Assembly: GCA_964059195.1 (NCBI GenBank)
Contig: CAXKWD010000005.1
Location: 149,139,265-149,203,264 of the forward strand
DNA: 64,000 nt
From: Ectobius pallidus
Taxonomy: Eukaryota > Arthropoda > Insecta > Blattodea > Ectobiidae
Reading direction: 5' to 3'
The position numbers and the translations under genes are program-made. Positions 12,375 through 22,903 of this stretch are shown piece after piece (positions within the stretch are counted from its first letter, which is position 1; every line of letters starts with the position of its first letter). The notes under the pieces were generated by a model that saw only the letters and a list, made by a program, of their open reading frames with translations, did no database searches and was not told where the DNA came from.

Positions 12375-12490
12375 ACTATGGGGAAACCATGAAAAGCCCA
12401 TGTCAAATTGGCCGACCACTGGGGCAATTGAATCTGGGACCTCCCGAATGCGAGTCCCGGACGTTACCATCTCGGCCACCTCGCTCGGTT
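12375..12490 (-). mobile_element. tRNA-Leu/Ser-like SINE fragment
   Basis: Read on the minus strand, 'gaggtggccgagatggtaac' resembles the A-box arm of a class II tRNA. 'agattcaattgcc' stands in for the B box. There is no cloverleaf-closing acceptor stem or CCA, so this is SINE-type and not a tRNA gene. Confidence 0.55.
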
Positions 12491-13126
12491 AGTATAACAT
12501 TATGTTAGATAAATTTTGAAGACATAAAAAGTTTTGATGATAAGTATGAAGAACCGAGGAAACAAAATATTTTTCTCGAGTCTTCACGCGCAGAAAAGAA
12601 GTAATATCCTGTGTTGGAAGACAGCCAGATTTTACATTTATTTCATTTACAAGCTTGTCAGATAGACTGATAAGCTTTCTTCGATCCAAGAGAAAAATAT
12701 AGGCAAGTGTTTACCTACGATATTATGCAATTCCTTTACATTACAAGTTGTCATATTTTATCATTCGTTTAAGTTTATTGAGATGAAGGATTGACTAGAT
12801 TTATGTACCAATATCTTTGACAGTTTTCTACTCGTATTATAAATATTGGAACACAATGTATACCATAGATTTCATTTCTTCGTATAAATACCCGAGCGGA
12901 TACACGCTACAAACCCATAAATTGTACATTTCCACTTGTATTGCAATTGTTTTCCAAGGAAATCACACTATTCATGAACAAATCTATAAGAGGTCAGTCC
13001 AACAGGCGGCCTGCGGGCCAATACGGCCCTTAGAAGTTATTATATCGGCCCGCAAAATAAAACAATATAAAATCTAGTATCAAGATCTTTCTTTTCCTTT
13101 TTTAAATAGCAGTTCTAGTTATTTTT
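12491..13126. other. No gene recognised
   Basis: This is AT-rich sequence without family-level signals. Confidence 0.35.
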
Positions 13127-13271
13127 AGGTAGATTTCGAAGAAAAATCTACCTATTGCAATGGATACCATGTCATGATTTTCGAAAAATTCTTTCATATC
13201 TTTACGTTTCATGCTCCCCTAAGTACGAAACCACTGCCCGTTCAAAAAAATTTGTTGTGATATTTATATAT

Positions 13272-13344
<73 letters not shown>

Positions 13345-14019
13345 TTATATATCTTTACACGATAGCGGCCGTAATTTTGAAGATATTTGAACCAAATTTT
13401 AGTATGTTATTTCTAGGCCCAATAGTTCGGACAAGTTCGTTAATGAGCAAAATTGGCCCAAGGGGGTGGTCGGGGGAGGGGGTTGAAATTTAAAAAAATG
13501 TATATTTCGGCCCCTATGAAGTATAGAGGGAAACTTTGTTTGAATAAATTAGAGTACTCCCTATGGAGTTCACAGTGACACCAACGATTCGGGGTTCGAG
13601 TGAGGGAGGGGGTGGGGGATGAAAATTCGAAACTTTTGAAACCGCGTCTTGTGGGATATCGTTGAAAAGCTCTTGATGAGTACTCTACAAATCAATAAAC
13701 AGTTTCTTTATAGCTCTCATATGACGCGATATTTTAATGTTTGAAAATAATAACACTTAAAAGAATTATTATAATATCACAATTTTGTCTTGTTTAGTGG
13801 CTTTGCTAATTTTATTCATTGCTGATCTTGCGCACGGCCTCCCAGAATATTATATCCTATTCTTGTTGTCAAAACAAATGATTGTAGGCTCTTCCTCTTT
13901 ACTGCAGGTTTGCCATGCGAAGGCTAAAAAAGAAGAGTGCTGCGCAGCGATAATAAATTAAACCAAAAGCATTTTGAAATCTACCTCAGCCTGTAGGCCT
14001 GCCTAAAGGGATTTTTTAA
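13127..14019 (+). mobile_element. Hairpin-ended nonautonomous element H1, copy 1
   Basis: The 5' end is a hairpin, AGGTAGATTT pairing with AAATCTACCT over a 7-nt loop (13127-13153). Near the 3' end, 'gaaatctacct' repeats the same arm in inverted orientation, followed by a shared tail ending 'aaagggattttttaa'. The copy at 18567-19150 aligns along its length. This copy carries an extra (TA)n tract and about 230 bp near 13740-13970 absent from the other. No protein is encoded. It behaves like a nonautonomous DNA element, but the class is unknown. Confidence 0.7.
13270..13342. repeat. (TA)n microsatellite inside element H1
   Basis: About 70 bp of TA dinucleotides. The other H1 copy has only 'tatatttatatacacacac' at this position, so the array expanded after dispersal or formed here. 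Confidence 0.9.
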
Positions 14020-14319
14020 TAAGGAATCTACTCTTATACAATTCAACGGCCCTAAATAGCGTGCTCACTCGCTCGCCCGCTTCGTGAAACATCGGGTATA
14101 CTCGGCGATGTTCGTCTCTGGCAGTGTAAACTTTCAGGAAGAGACAAAATTAGGAAAACCGTTTCTTTATTATATAAAGCCTAAGTGGAATGAACACAAT
14201 GAACAAATATTCTAATTTATTTTTACTTACAATTTTCATAGCTCTGAACCACAAACATTTTAATAAGCTGCCAGTGCAAATATTTTAAAATCCTGGAGTC
14301 AATTAATAATGGTGGGCGA

Positions 14320-14745
14320 AGCCGCTGGCACCAGCTATAATATTATTGATAGTTTAACCAAGGAAGTATCGCGGACAATAAAAATCCAAACAAACCATTC
14401 CTTCCCTTAAAAAATTACATAATTTCTGAAAATTACACTGAATTTATAAAATAAAATTCACATCATATTCATCTGTCAACAAACAGTTGAGAAACAATGT
14501 GCATTATGTGTTCACAGTTAGCTTTGGAACTGCATAATCGAATCTGAGATCTTTTTTTCAGGCTGCGCTTTCTAATTGTGGAATGTACTCTGAAGCCGGA
14601 ATTTTAGCTGTTTCATTAATTATTAATGGCTTAGTTTATGAATGATTCGCGTGCAAGTGTTAACAAATATAATGCTTTAATAGGTATTATACTCTTAATT
14701 TTTAATTTTTGAATTAATTATCGTGGGCGAAGCCACGGGCACCTG
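14320..14745 (+). repeat. Fragments of repeat family R1
   Basis: 'gggcgaagccgctggcaccagct' occurs near 14316, and a second R1 3' end ('gggcgaagccacgggcacctgct') lies at 14724-14746. 'ctcttaatttttaatttt' and 'aatctgagatc' also match R1 at 5630-6245. Confidence 0.5.
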
Positions 14746-14772
14746 CTTTTATTCCACAATACAATGGTTTCC

Positions 14773-15290
14773 TTCATCCCACAACAATCTTTTGCCAGTC
14801 CATAGCATCTTCTTCACTTAATCCTTTTCTCGCCATACTCCTTTTCACCCCATCTATCCAACTTTCTTTGGGCTTACCTCTTCATCTTTTTCCTTCTAAT
14901 TTCCAATCAAAATTTTCTTGGGTATCTATCCTCTGTCATTCTGAGTATATGTCCATACCATCTCAAGCGTCTTTCTTCTACAAATTTCCAAAGTATTCTT
15001 TTCAACTTGCATTATTTCCCTTATTCTATTTTTCCGAAATTTTTCTTTCCTGGATTTTCTTGCTTGAACACCTCCAAAAATCCATTTAAAAATACCATTA
15101 TTTTGTTTGCTTGTTGTCTATCTATGGTCCAAGTTTGTACTTTGGAATAATGCCTGATATATTAATTTGTTATCTATGTAAAATAATTTTAATCCATAAC
15201 ATTGAATTTAGCATTCCTGCAATTTCCTTCCCATCAGTTATTCTTCTTTGAATCTTTAAATTTGTTGTTGCATCCTTTTGTATAGCCCAT
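14773..15290 (-). pseudogene. Non-LTR retrotransposon ORF2 C-terminal remnant
   Basis: Minus-strand translation gives, across several frames, RLRWYGHILRM and then ESWIDGVKRSMARKGLSEE and AMDWQKIVVG. This is a characteristic C-terminal stretch of insect LINE-type reverse transcriptase ORFs. The frame ends near 14773. Upstream to about 15290, weaker matches (RITDGKEIAGMLNSMLW, IDNKQTK) continue the same protein through stops and frameshifts. It is a dead fragment. The RT fragment at 18291-18566 may come from the same type of element, but contiguity is not shown. Confidence 0.7.
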
Positions 15291-16923
15291 ACCTGAGCAA
15301 CTGAGGGGAAACGTTTTAGTACCCCACCCATGCTGTGACGTATGAAACCTGCTCTTCATGTTCAGTGTCACGTCGAAACTGCGACTGTAGTGGGAGACAA
15401 TACCCCACCGCACAGTGGCACAATGTGCCACAGATGCGCACCCGTGGTATAGCCTAATAGACCCTAGAAATTTAAAATATTATGCTGATGGTTTTCTCTT
15501 CCATCAATTTTTTCAGTAAGCAAGTCTTTCACAAGTCTTTATGGCATAGAAGTATTACAGAAAAGCTGATTATGGAAAAGTGCCTAGGCCTAGAAAGTTC
15601 ATAAGGTGATCTCGGTATTCCGATAACGGACAGAAGCACTGCACATCTGTAATTGAATTTAAGGAAATAGATTCCAGTTTTGTGCAGAATAAACACGCAA
15701 ATAAAATATCAACTTGTGTCACAGAGAATGTGATGAAATAGGAAAAATATAAATGACGCTAACCTGGAATCGACCTGAGTACATACACAGCAAACTGATC
15801 CATGTCTCGTTTTTGTTTGACGGGATTATAAAACTATTAAAGACCAATAAAACGGAATAATTTCCTGGTAAAGTTTCAATTCTGACTCAAAGTGAATGAA
15901 GGCCTCATAGGTATTGCCTTGTTGTGGCGTTGCCCAGTGATTCAACCAACGTAAAACATTTTGAATATTATATTTTAATTTTAATTTATTAATATTAATA
16001 TTATCCAAGAGATCCTTAAAATTAAATTCTAACTTAATATCGAGTAAGTAGTGACCACGGGAACAGATATTTAAAATATAAAATTTCCATGGTCGGATCA
16101 GGAATCGAACTCTGAACTTCGTGATTTTTCAAAACCTAGGATATGAACAAATGCCATTGTAGGCTACTAGATGGCAGTAAAGTAGCGAATTACTTTCACA
16201 CTTTAAATCATCAGTGCACCTAAACGAATAATTTTTAAACAAGGTGAGTGACCAATAGTGATTTCAAATAGCAGTGAAAAGCAACCTAGCTTGATTTCCG
16301 TTTTCAAAATTTTTTTGTGAATTTTGAGTAATGCTACACCTTGATTATATAATCTCTAATTTAAAAATTGTTGTGCAATTACCGTCGAAAAAATTCCAGC
16401 ATACAAATTAATATAATGTTGAAGTTCTGCGATGTGTAGAAAAATCTTAATCGAGTAAAACAAGTCCAGCAACACCTCCATTCCAGCAACACAATTATAT
16501 GCCGCGTGGTAACTATTTATACGAAATGCTTGGAAACGTATAGCGTTGAAGTCCGGTGGGATTCTGGCTAGGCTCCCACCCCGCTATGCATAAGGAGTGC
16601 CGACGCGGTAAACTCTAGTCCAATGGACTCAAGGGTGCCTCTTGTGGGGTGTAGTGGAATCTAGCCATGGACATGCCCACTACTAACTTCAACAAACTTT
16701 TTGCTTCTGTGTACTTATAATTCCTTTAACCGTACGAAAGATTCTATAGATAGAGCAAGTACTGTACAAGGTTTGACCCCGACAAATAAATTCAATTGCC
16801 ATTTTTACCTAAGTTAGAACTTTTCTAAGAAACATATTTTTGCTTATACTACATACTGTGCAGCACAGCAGTCAATTTTCGCTTTGGGTTTTTTGTAGTA
16901 AAAGTGTGGATATTTAATACAAA
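15291..16923. other. No gene recognised
   Basis: This is AT-rich sequence with two GC-richer patches at about 15290-15440 and 16550-16690. A reverse B-box-like 'ggaatcgaactctg' occurs at about 16101-16114. No protein family is recognisable. Confidence 0.4.
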
Positions 16924-17590
16924 CATTGTACAAGGATTTATTGTGTTTAATCCACCTTATTAACCATTACAACATTATTGAACACAATTATTTCACGATT
17001 TAACATAGACAAATATTAGTTAGGGCACTATATTTTTATTGTATATTGAACTTATATATGTAACATAACCTTTACAGTATATAATACATACAAGTAGGCT
17101 TAAAATATTTACAATTCCTTATAAAATCTAAAAATAAAAATAAAAAGATTGAACTTCGACACGATTATTTCCATTTCAACGGCAGACAAATTAGAACACC
17201 AAAAATTCAACATAATATATTTATAAATGATTGTATTCATAGTGGATAGAAATTGGCAGATATATATACGATCTTATTTTAGACAGAGCTATAAGCAACA
17301 AGACACTATACACATTTTTTACCACTAATAAAAGTTTTAATCTGTTACTACAATAGATAATAGATGTGTATAAACGTATGACAGAGAATTTTCTACCGCA
17401 CAAGACAATTCTAAGATTCATTAACCTAAGGCTTATATAAAAGCCTATAAATATCAACTTGTATTTGCATTATAGAAAGTTTATGCCGAATCCATTTAAA
17501 TTTTGACTCAAAACTCTGTTTGTGACTTGTGTAAATATTTTAAGCCTACTTGAATTTATTATATACTGTAAAGGTTAAACATATGTAAGT

Positions 17591-17624
<34 letters not shown>

Positions 17625-17948
17625 GAATCCTATGCCCCCATATTGCGAAGGGCCTCCAAATGGAGGTTTCTGTGTACCGATGTGAATTTTTGTTTACGCT
17701 TATTTTCCTAGAGAGAGCAGAGGGACAGGTGGTAAGCCCATCGCCCCTTAACCCCCCTCTGGAAACTAAGGTATTACTTGGACGTGAAAGGGCCGAGAAA
17801 TTTTGTCCAGAAGGTACAATATACAACAATAAAAAATTTAAAAAATGGTTCCCTAATTAACTGCCTACGTTAAATCGTGAAATAATTGTGTTCAATAATG
17901 TTGTAATGGTGAATAAGGTGGATTAAACACAATCATTCCTTGTACAAT
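16924..17948. mobile_element. Foldback element interrupted by a SINE
   Basis: The left arm 16924-17113 is inverted relative to 17524-17598 plus 17814-17948. Paired blocks include 'aatcgtgaaataattgtg', 'aataatgttgtaatgg' and 'tactgtaaaggtt'. The central loop is about 17114-17523. The right arm is split by the SINE at 17599-17813, which places the foldback earlier than the SINE. There is no coding capacity. Confidence 0.75.
17599..17813 (-). mobile_element. tRNA-derived SINE, family S2, copy B (5'-truncated)
   Basis: It matches the S2 copies at 4560-4925 and 50400-50785 from the 'ctggacaaaatttctcgg' block to the 3' end, and lacks the tRNA-like head. The 10-bp direct repeat gtacaatata flanks it at 17589-17598 and 17814-17823, which fits target-primed insertion. 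Its tail side is a (TA)n run. Confidence 0.8.
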
Positions 17949-18290
17949 TTATAGCTAACCATTAGCCTATGGAAATGAAATTCATCAACTTCATAGAAAC
18001 ATTCATAAAGCAGAAACCATGCTCGAAAGAATCAAGACCACAAGGAACACAGCTGACACACGTCATCTACAAATGATCCCAGGTGGATGCAGAACAATGG
18101 CTAAATAATAGGAAGATTGGGATGTTTTCTTGGCTCCAGAATTTGGTTAAGTCCGGAGGTATGACATAACTGCTTGGCACCCCGGGGTTTAAGGGAGATT
18201 ATTAAATAAAAAACAAAAACAAAAAACATAAAATGGACCCGAGTTCTTGTGAAGATTTTTAAATATCTTATTCGAATATATTACAAATAT
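17949..18290. other. No gene recognised
   Basis: This is AT-rich sequence. It may include decayed LINE sequence continuing from 18291 on the minus strand, but I could not confirm this. Confidence 0.3.
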
Positions 18291-18566
18291 TTAACATATT
18301 AAGATCGACCAAGTTTCACATCCATACAACATTATACTCCATACATATATTTTCATCAAATTCTTTCTTATTTCTAACCTAATATTATTGGATGTGAATA
18401 ATTTATTTTTCTTACTGAAGGCAAGTTTTGTTTGATATATTCTACTTTTAATTTCTTGTTTACTTTTTCCATGAGATGTTATTTTGCTGCCTAGATATTG
18501 AAAATCTTCAGTTTCATCCAATAACTCTCCGTTCAATCTAATTTGTGTTTTATTAGTTCCTTCTTT
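18291..18566 (-). pseudogene. Non-LTR retrotransposon reverse transcriptase fragment
   Basis: The minus strand encodes LNGELLDETEDFQYLGSKI, then a KQEIKSRIYQTKLAF block and WSIMLYGCETW. That is the post-catalytic/thumb region of LINE reverse transcriptases in insects (pattern: FxYLGS, EIKxRI, YGCETW). The frame stays open upstream through KEGTNKTQIR up to 18566, where element H1 copy 2 begins. The catalytic YADD region is missing. The abrupt junction suggests H1 inserted into, or next to, this LINE. Confidence 0.8.
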
Positions 18567-19150
18567 AGGTAGATTTCGAAGAAAAATCTACCTATTGCAA
18601 TCGATACCATGTCATGACTTTCGAAAAATTCTTTCATATCTTTACATTTCATGCCTCCCTAAGTACGAAACAACCGCCCGTTGAAAAAAAAAGTTATATT
18701 TATATACACACACTAGCGGTCATAATTTTGAAGATATTTGAACCAAATTTTATTAAGTTATTTCTAGGCCCAGTTGTTCGGACAAGTACGTCAATGAGCA
18801 AAATTGGCCCAAGGAGAAGGTCGGGGGAGGGGGTTGAAATTTTGAAAAATTTATATCTCGCCTCCTATGAAGTATAGAGGGAAACTTTGTTTGAATAAAT
18901 TAGAGTACTCCCTATGGAGTTCACAGTGACACCAATGATTCGGGGGTTTTGGGGGTACGAGTGGGGGTGGTTGGTGCGGGGATGGAAATTTGAAATGTTT
19001 TAAACCACGTCTTATGGGGTATCGTTGAAAAGCTCTTGATGAGTACTCTACAAATCAATAACTGGTTTTTTCGATAGCTCTTATATAAGGCGAGATTTAG
19101 CACTTCGAAATCTACCTCATCCTGTAGGCCTGCCTAAAGGGATTTTTTAA
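18567..19150 (+). mobile_element. Hairpin-ended nonautonomous element H1, copy 2
   Basis: It has the same 5' hairpin as at 13127 (18567-18593), the same G-rich block (18811-18836), and a 3' 'ttcgaaatctacct' that forms a 14-bp inverted repeat with the 5' 'aggtagatttcgaa'. It ends with the shared 'aaagggattttttaa'. This is the more compact copy and probably nearer the intact length (584 bp). Confidence 0.75.
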
Positions 19151-20411
19151 ATTTGTATTTGTTGTTCTTTACTTTACTTGTGTAAATATGCATTTGTATT
19201 TGCATAAATATAAATATAAATAAATTGACACGAAGAAATTTGTTTAAACTTTAATAAAAAGAGGCTACAAATATAAATCCCTATAACTACATCATTCATT
19301 AAGGTTTGGATCTCAATTGTGTAATTAATTTCATTAATAAAGAAATACTGTGATATTCGCAAAAAATATAAAAAGATAAAACATTGCCCTTTAATATGGT
19401 CAAAGTTAGGAAAAAAGACTGGCACATTTTCCATTTTTTCAAGTGTCTTCCTATGAAATAGACGATGTGAATATATAGAGATATTAAAATGATTATTCAA
19501 GAATTTTCTTCAATATAATGTATATTGATTTTATATTATATGGCATTTATATGTTGATACAAAACAGAAATTTTAGCTACATTACAGCTACAAAGAACAT
19601 AATCAACACATCAACAGGCAACAGCGTAAAATTATACAACTTTTAATATAACTGACAAGGTACTTATACTTGATATTTGATTGTTTTATGTTTTTAGTTG
19701 AATTTTAATGATTTTATGACATTATATGCTAGCATTTATTAACATTAGTATATGAACGACGACACTGTGATACGATAATTTAACAAAATTATTATCTATA
19801 CAGTGATAACCTTTAAATATGTTTACTTATATGATTTATCAACGCTAGTGAAAGCTGGTGGATTGGTGAAGATAATGTAATGTACATATGATAATTTTAT
19901 AAAGGTCTATTATATGCAGGTGATTATGGTATATAATTGTATATATACAATAAAACTGTCTGTTTTTAATGACTAGGGGATTTATCGGCGATTTTCAAAT
20001 TACTAGAGACATTACCTATGATCAACATTAAGGTTATCATGATAAGAAAAAAACGGTGATGATGACTGAAATGAAAAGGAGTAAATATTTTTCATACATG
20101 ATCCAAGGCAAAGTTCTTTATTAAAATCTGAGGTCTCTAATTTGTACACGGCACGGTACGGTATCTAGGTCACCCAAAACAATTAGAAGGAAAGAAGGTG
20201 TAGGAGTGACACTGGAAGAAGAAAGTTTCTGTAAGGTGAGTTTTAAGGAGATTGAAACTTCTACAAGAGATTACTCAGTGCTGTGAAATACTTAGTGGTA
20301 AGTTTTTACACAAATGTCAACTACATCATCCCAGCCTGTCTGAAGCATTCAGATTAAACTTCAAGAAGCGTGAATATTAAAAAGTGCAAAACGTTTGAAG
20401 ATGGGAACTTG

Positions 20412-20412
<1 letters not shown>
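19151..20412. other. No gene recognised
   Basis: This is AT-rich sequence without identifiable families. Confidence 0.35.

Positions 20413-20476
<64 letters not shown>
20413..20476. repeat. (AAT)n microsatellite
   Basis: About 21 AAT units immediately precede a SINE head. Confidence 0.95.
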
Positions 20477-20478
<2 letters not shown>

Positions 20479-20765
20479 TACCAACTTCATGGTCTATTGG
20501 TCAGTGTTTCTGGCTACAGATTATAATGTTCTATATTCGATTCCTGGTCCGGCTACAGGAAATTTTATCATTCTGAGTTATATATTCCCCTCGCCAAGAT
20601 GGTCTGATTAGTTATGAAAGATATAGGTTTAAGGGCCCCACGTGGAATTCATATCATCACCTTCATCGTTATTCCATCGGGATAATGTAGCTCAGCCAAG
20701 CCAGGGGAATCCCACAAACCCTACCAGGGTAGTGGTGGCGTTGGATTAGAAGAATAATAACAATA
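20477..20765 (+). mobile_element. tRNA-derived SINE, family S3
   Basis: The A-box-like 'tctattggtcagtg' and the B-box-like 'ttcgattcctgg' are spaced about 50 bp apart, followed by a body and an 'aataataacaataata' tail. The trinucleotide repeats on both sides fit a SINE/LINE-type tail and its expansion. Confidence 0.6.
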
Positions 20766-21110
20766 ATATAATAGAAAACTAAGTGTGTATATCATATACA
20801 TATACGTGTTATAAACTACATTTTGAAAACATAATTCTTAACATTGACTCCATATGAAAACCCACAGACAAGGAAAGTTCAATAAAATTCATATGGGGTC
20901 GACTCTCTGGGCTGCAAAGAAGGGGAAAAACAGATATACTGGCGGGGAAACTGAAAATAACACAAATGTTGTCCATTCCCTTCGAAATAGGCGATTATTT
21001 TTAATACTTTTCAGAAAGAACTAATTTGAAAAAAGACTAATTCACTCCCCTCTGCGCGAACCCAGCGAAGCAGCACCAGGGGACAATAATATCAGTCCTA
21101 GAAGTACCGT
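20766..21110. other. Left flank of the LTR element; no gene recognised
   Basis: No conserved frame is present. The stretch ends in the GCCC target site of the retrotransposon. Confidence 0.4.
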
Positions 21111-21114
21111 GCCC
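21111..21114. other. Target-site duplication, left copy
   Basis: GCCC immediately left of the 5' LTR matches GCCC at 32041-32044 immediately after the 3' LTR. Four-base duplications are usual for Ty3/Gypsy-type integrases. The boundary coincides exactly with the loss of LTR-LTR homology at both ends. Confidence 0.85.
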
Positions 21115-22478
21115 TGTAACCGTACTTTGTACTCAACACAGACGACAATCTCATATATAGCCCCTGTACGATTGACAATACGCACCCTACTGTTTATACT
21201 TCCACACATAACACCTAACTTCAAACATTCATTCCCCATATAACACCTAACTTCAAACATTAATTACTCCATTAAGGAAAAAGCGACAAGGAAACCAATT
21301 ACACCCATCAACAGCCAATAACAGCCCCTACAGTTTGATATATTACACATAACTTTTTATTAACCCGTTCCATCATTTTAATATAAAAACCTTAATAACT
21401 CTCTTCATTTTTATCACACCCACTACAAATTAATACCATTGGAAGCCCCGTAAAATAGCCCATCAGGATTAAATAACCAGAACTATGATAACTTTCAGTT
21501 ATCAGAGTTATTGATAAAAACATAAACCTAGTAACGCCTACTTCCTCTTGAGCCGTCCGGCTGGCGCCTAGCCAATTTTGACAGCTCAAGTAATTAATGA
21601 CCGATGCAACTTGCCTGTTTCAACGACGAAAAACGGAATATATTTCAAATCGGATAGCAGAAGAAACTACCTTACCCCAATCAGAGCAGACTTAGACACG
21701 GACACAACCAATTGGAACTACTTACCCCCACTACCCCTTACAAAGATATTAGCAGAAAGCACGGACATCTCGTCATCTATTGATCACACGACAGCTTAGA
21801 CGAAAGAACTTCAAGACACACTTCAGACATAAGACTACGTTAAACATTATTAAACTCAAGTAACTTTGCAATATATTGATATTTAAACATTATAATCCGC
21901 GCGATATAAATAGAAGTTATTATCAGCGTCGAAGCGCGTAATTTATATTATTTGGTAAAGACATTGATTTTATTATTACGAACCATTAATTGTGAACGTA
22001 AGATTGAACATTATTATCCGCGCAATACAAATAGAAACTACGAGAGAGTAAATGTAAAAGTAAATAGACATTTTCAACGGCGCGTACAAGTGAAGTAATT
22101 ACTATTACAATTTAGCAAGTTACAAAGTGTTACTTACGAACCTTAACGACATACTAAATACTACTAAATATCAGGACTTACATCATCTAATAGAACTAAA
22201 TCGATTAATTCAGCATTTCAGCAAATACTAAACTTTGGAAAATATATATTAATTTGAAAAGACGACTCAACTTTTAGTTACCATTATTCCTGACACCGCC
22301 CTTTGACTGTTATCTCGATTTTCTCTAGCCACTTCCCTAGATAAGAGTTCTCTAGCTTATAACTACCCCTGAGTACTACGCCCGGCACCCCTTATTTTAA
22401 TCAGAACTCCAGAACTACTACACATCTAAAAATCCCACCTACAGTTATAAATCTTCAGGATAGCGACGAACGGTGATA
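21115..22478 (+). repeat. 5' LTR (1364 bp)
   Basis: It starts TGTAACCG and ends CGGTGATA, two bases before the primer-binding site. It matches 30677-32040 with a constant offset of 9562, so there are no net indels. It contains two internal duplications. One is a 32-bp-period tandem of 'acacctaacttcaaacatt' at 21211 and 21243. The other is a pair of 'ccgcgc.ata.aaatagaa' blocks near 21897 and 22018. Confidence 0.97.
21382..21389 (+). promoter_or_regulatory. Candidate TATA box in the 5' LTR
   Basis: TATAAAAA lies about 268 bp into the LTR and is repeated at 30944-30951 in the 3' LTR. It could define the start of the R region. This is inference from motif and position only. Confidence 0.4.
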
Positions 22479-22480
22479 AA

Positions 22481-22498
22481 TGGCGCCCAACGTGGGGC
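22481..22498 (+). promoter_or_regulatory. Primer-binding site for tRNA-Lys(CUU)
   Basis: TGGCGCCCAACGTGGGGC lies two bases after the LTR end. It is complementary to the 3' end of eukaryotic tRNA-Lys(CUU) including CCA, which is known to end in ...CCCCACGTTGGGCGCCA. This primes minus-strand cDNA synthesis. Confidence 0.9.
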
Positions 22499-22903
22499 TT
22501 GAATTTGAAGATCGAGGGACCAGTCAATAAAATTTAATTTTTCAACAATAAAATTCAGGAACACTACACTAAATCACACACCACCAAGTTTTAAATTCTG
22601 TGAGAAATTTTATTAGAGTCAGCACACCATTGGATTATTCATCATTTCATCAATACCCCCCCCCCTGGATCTTCATCTACAACATTTTCCCTCATCACCT
22701 GGACACCTGGACATCACCTTTGGCCTACCGCTGGACATCTGGACTACAAAAGGGTATCGTTAATCCAACTTAAGTGTTGAAAATTGAATTTTGCTCCTAT
22801 TTTTATTTGAATTCAAAGTAAATTTTTTCAATTTAAATTTCAAATTTTTTTTGCATTTTAATTAATTTTTATTTTAGTAAATTCAATTGTATTGTATTAG
22901 TTT

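Noticed and set aside
13260..13342. CRISPR-like or satellite array
   Set aside because: It is a plain TA dinucleotide repeat. No spaced direct repeats of CRISPR type occur anywhere in the window, which is eukaryotic.
20370..20576. Poly-asparagine peptide
   Set aside because: It is a translated (AAT)n microsatellite.
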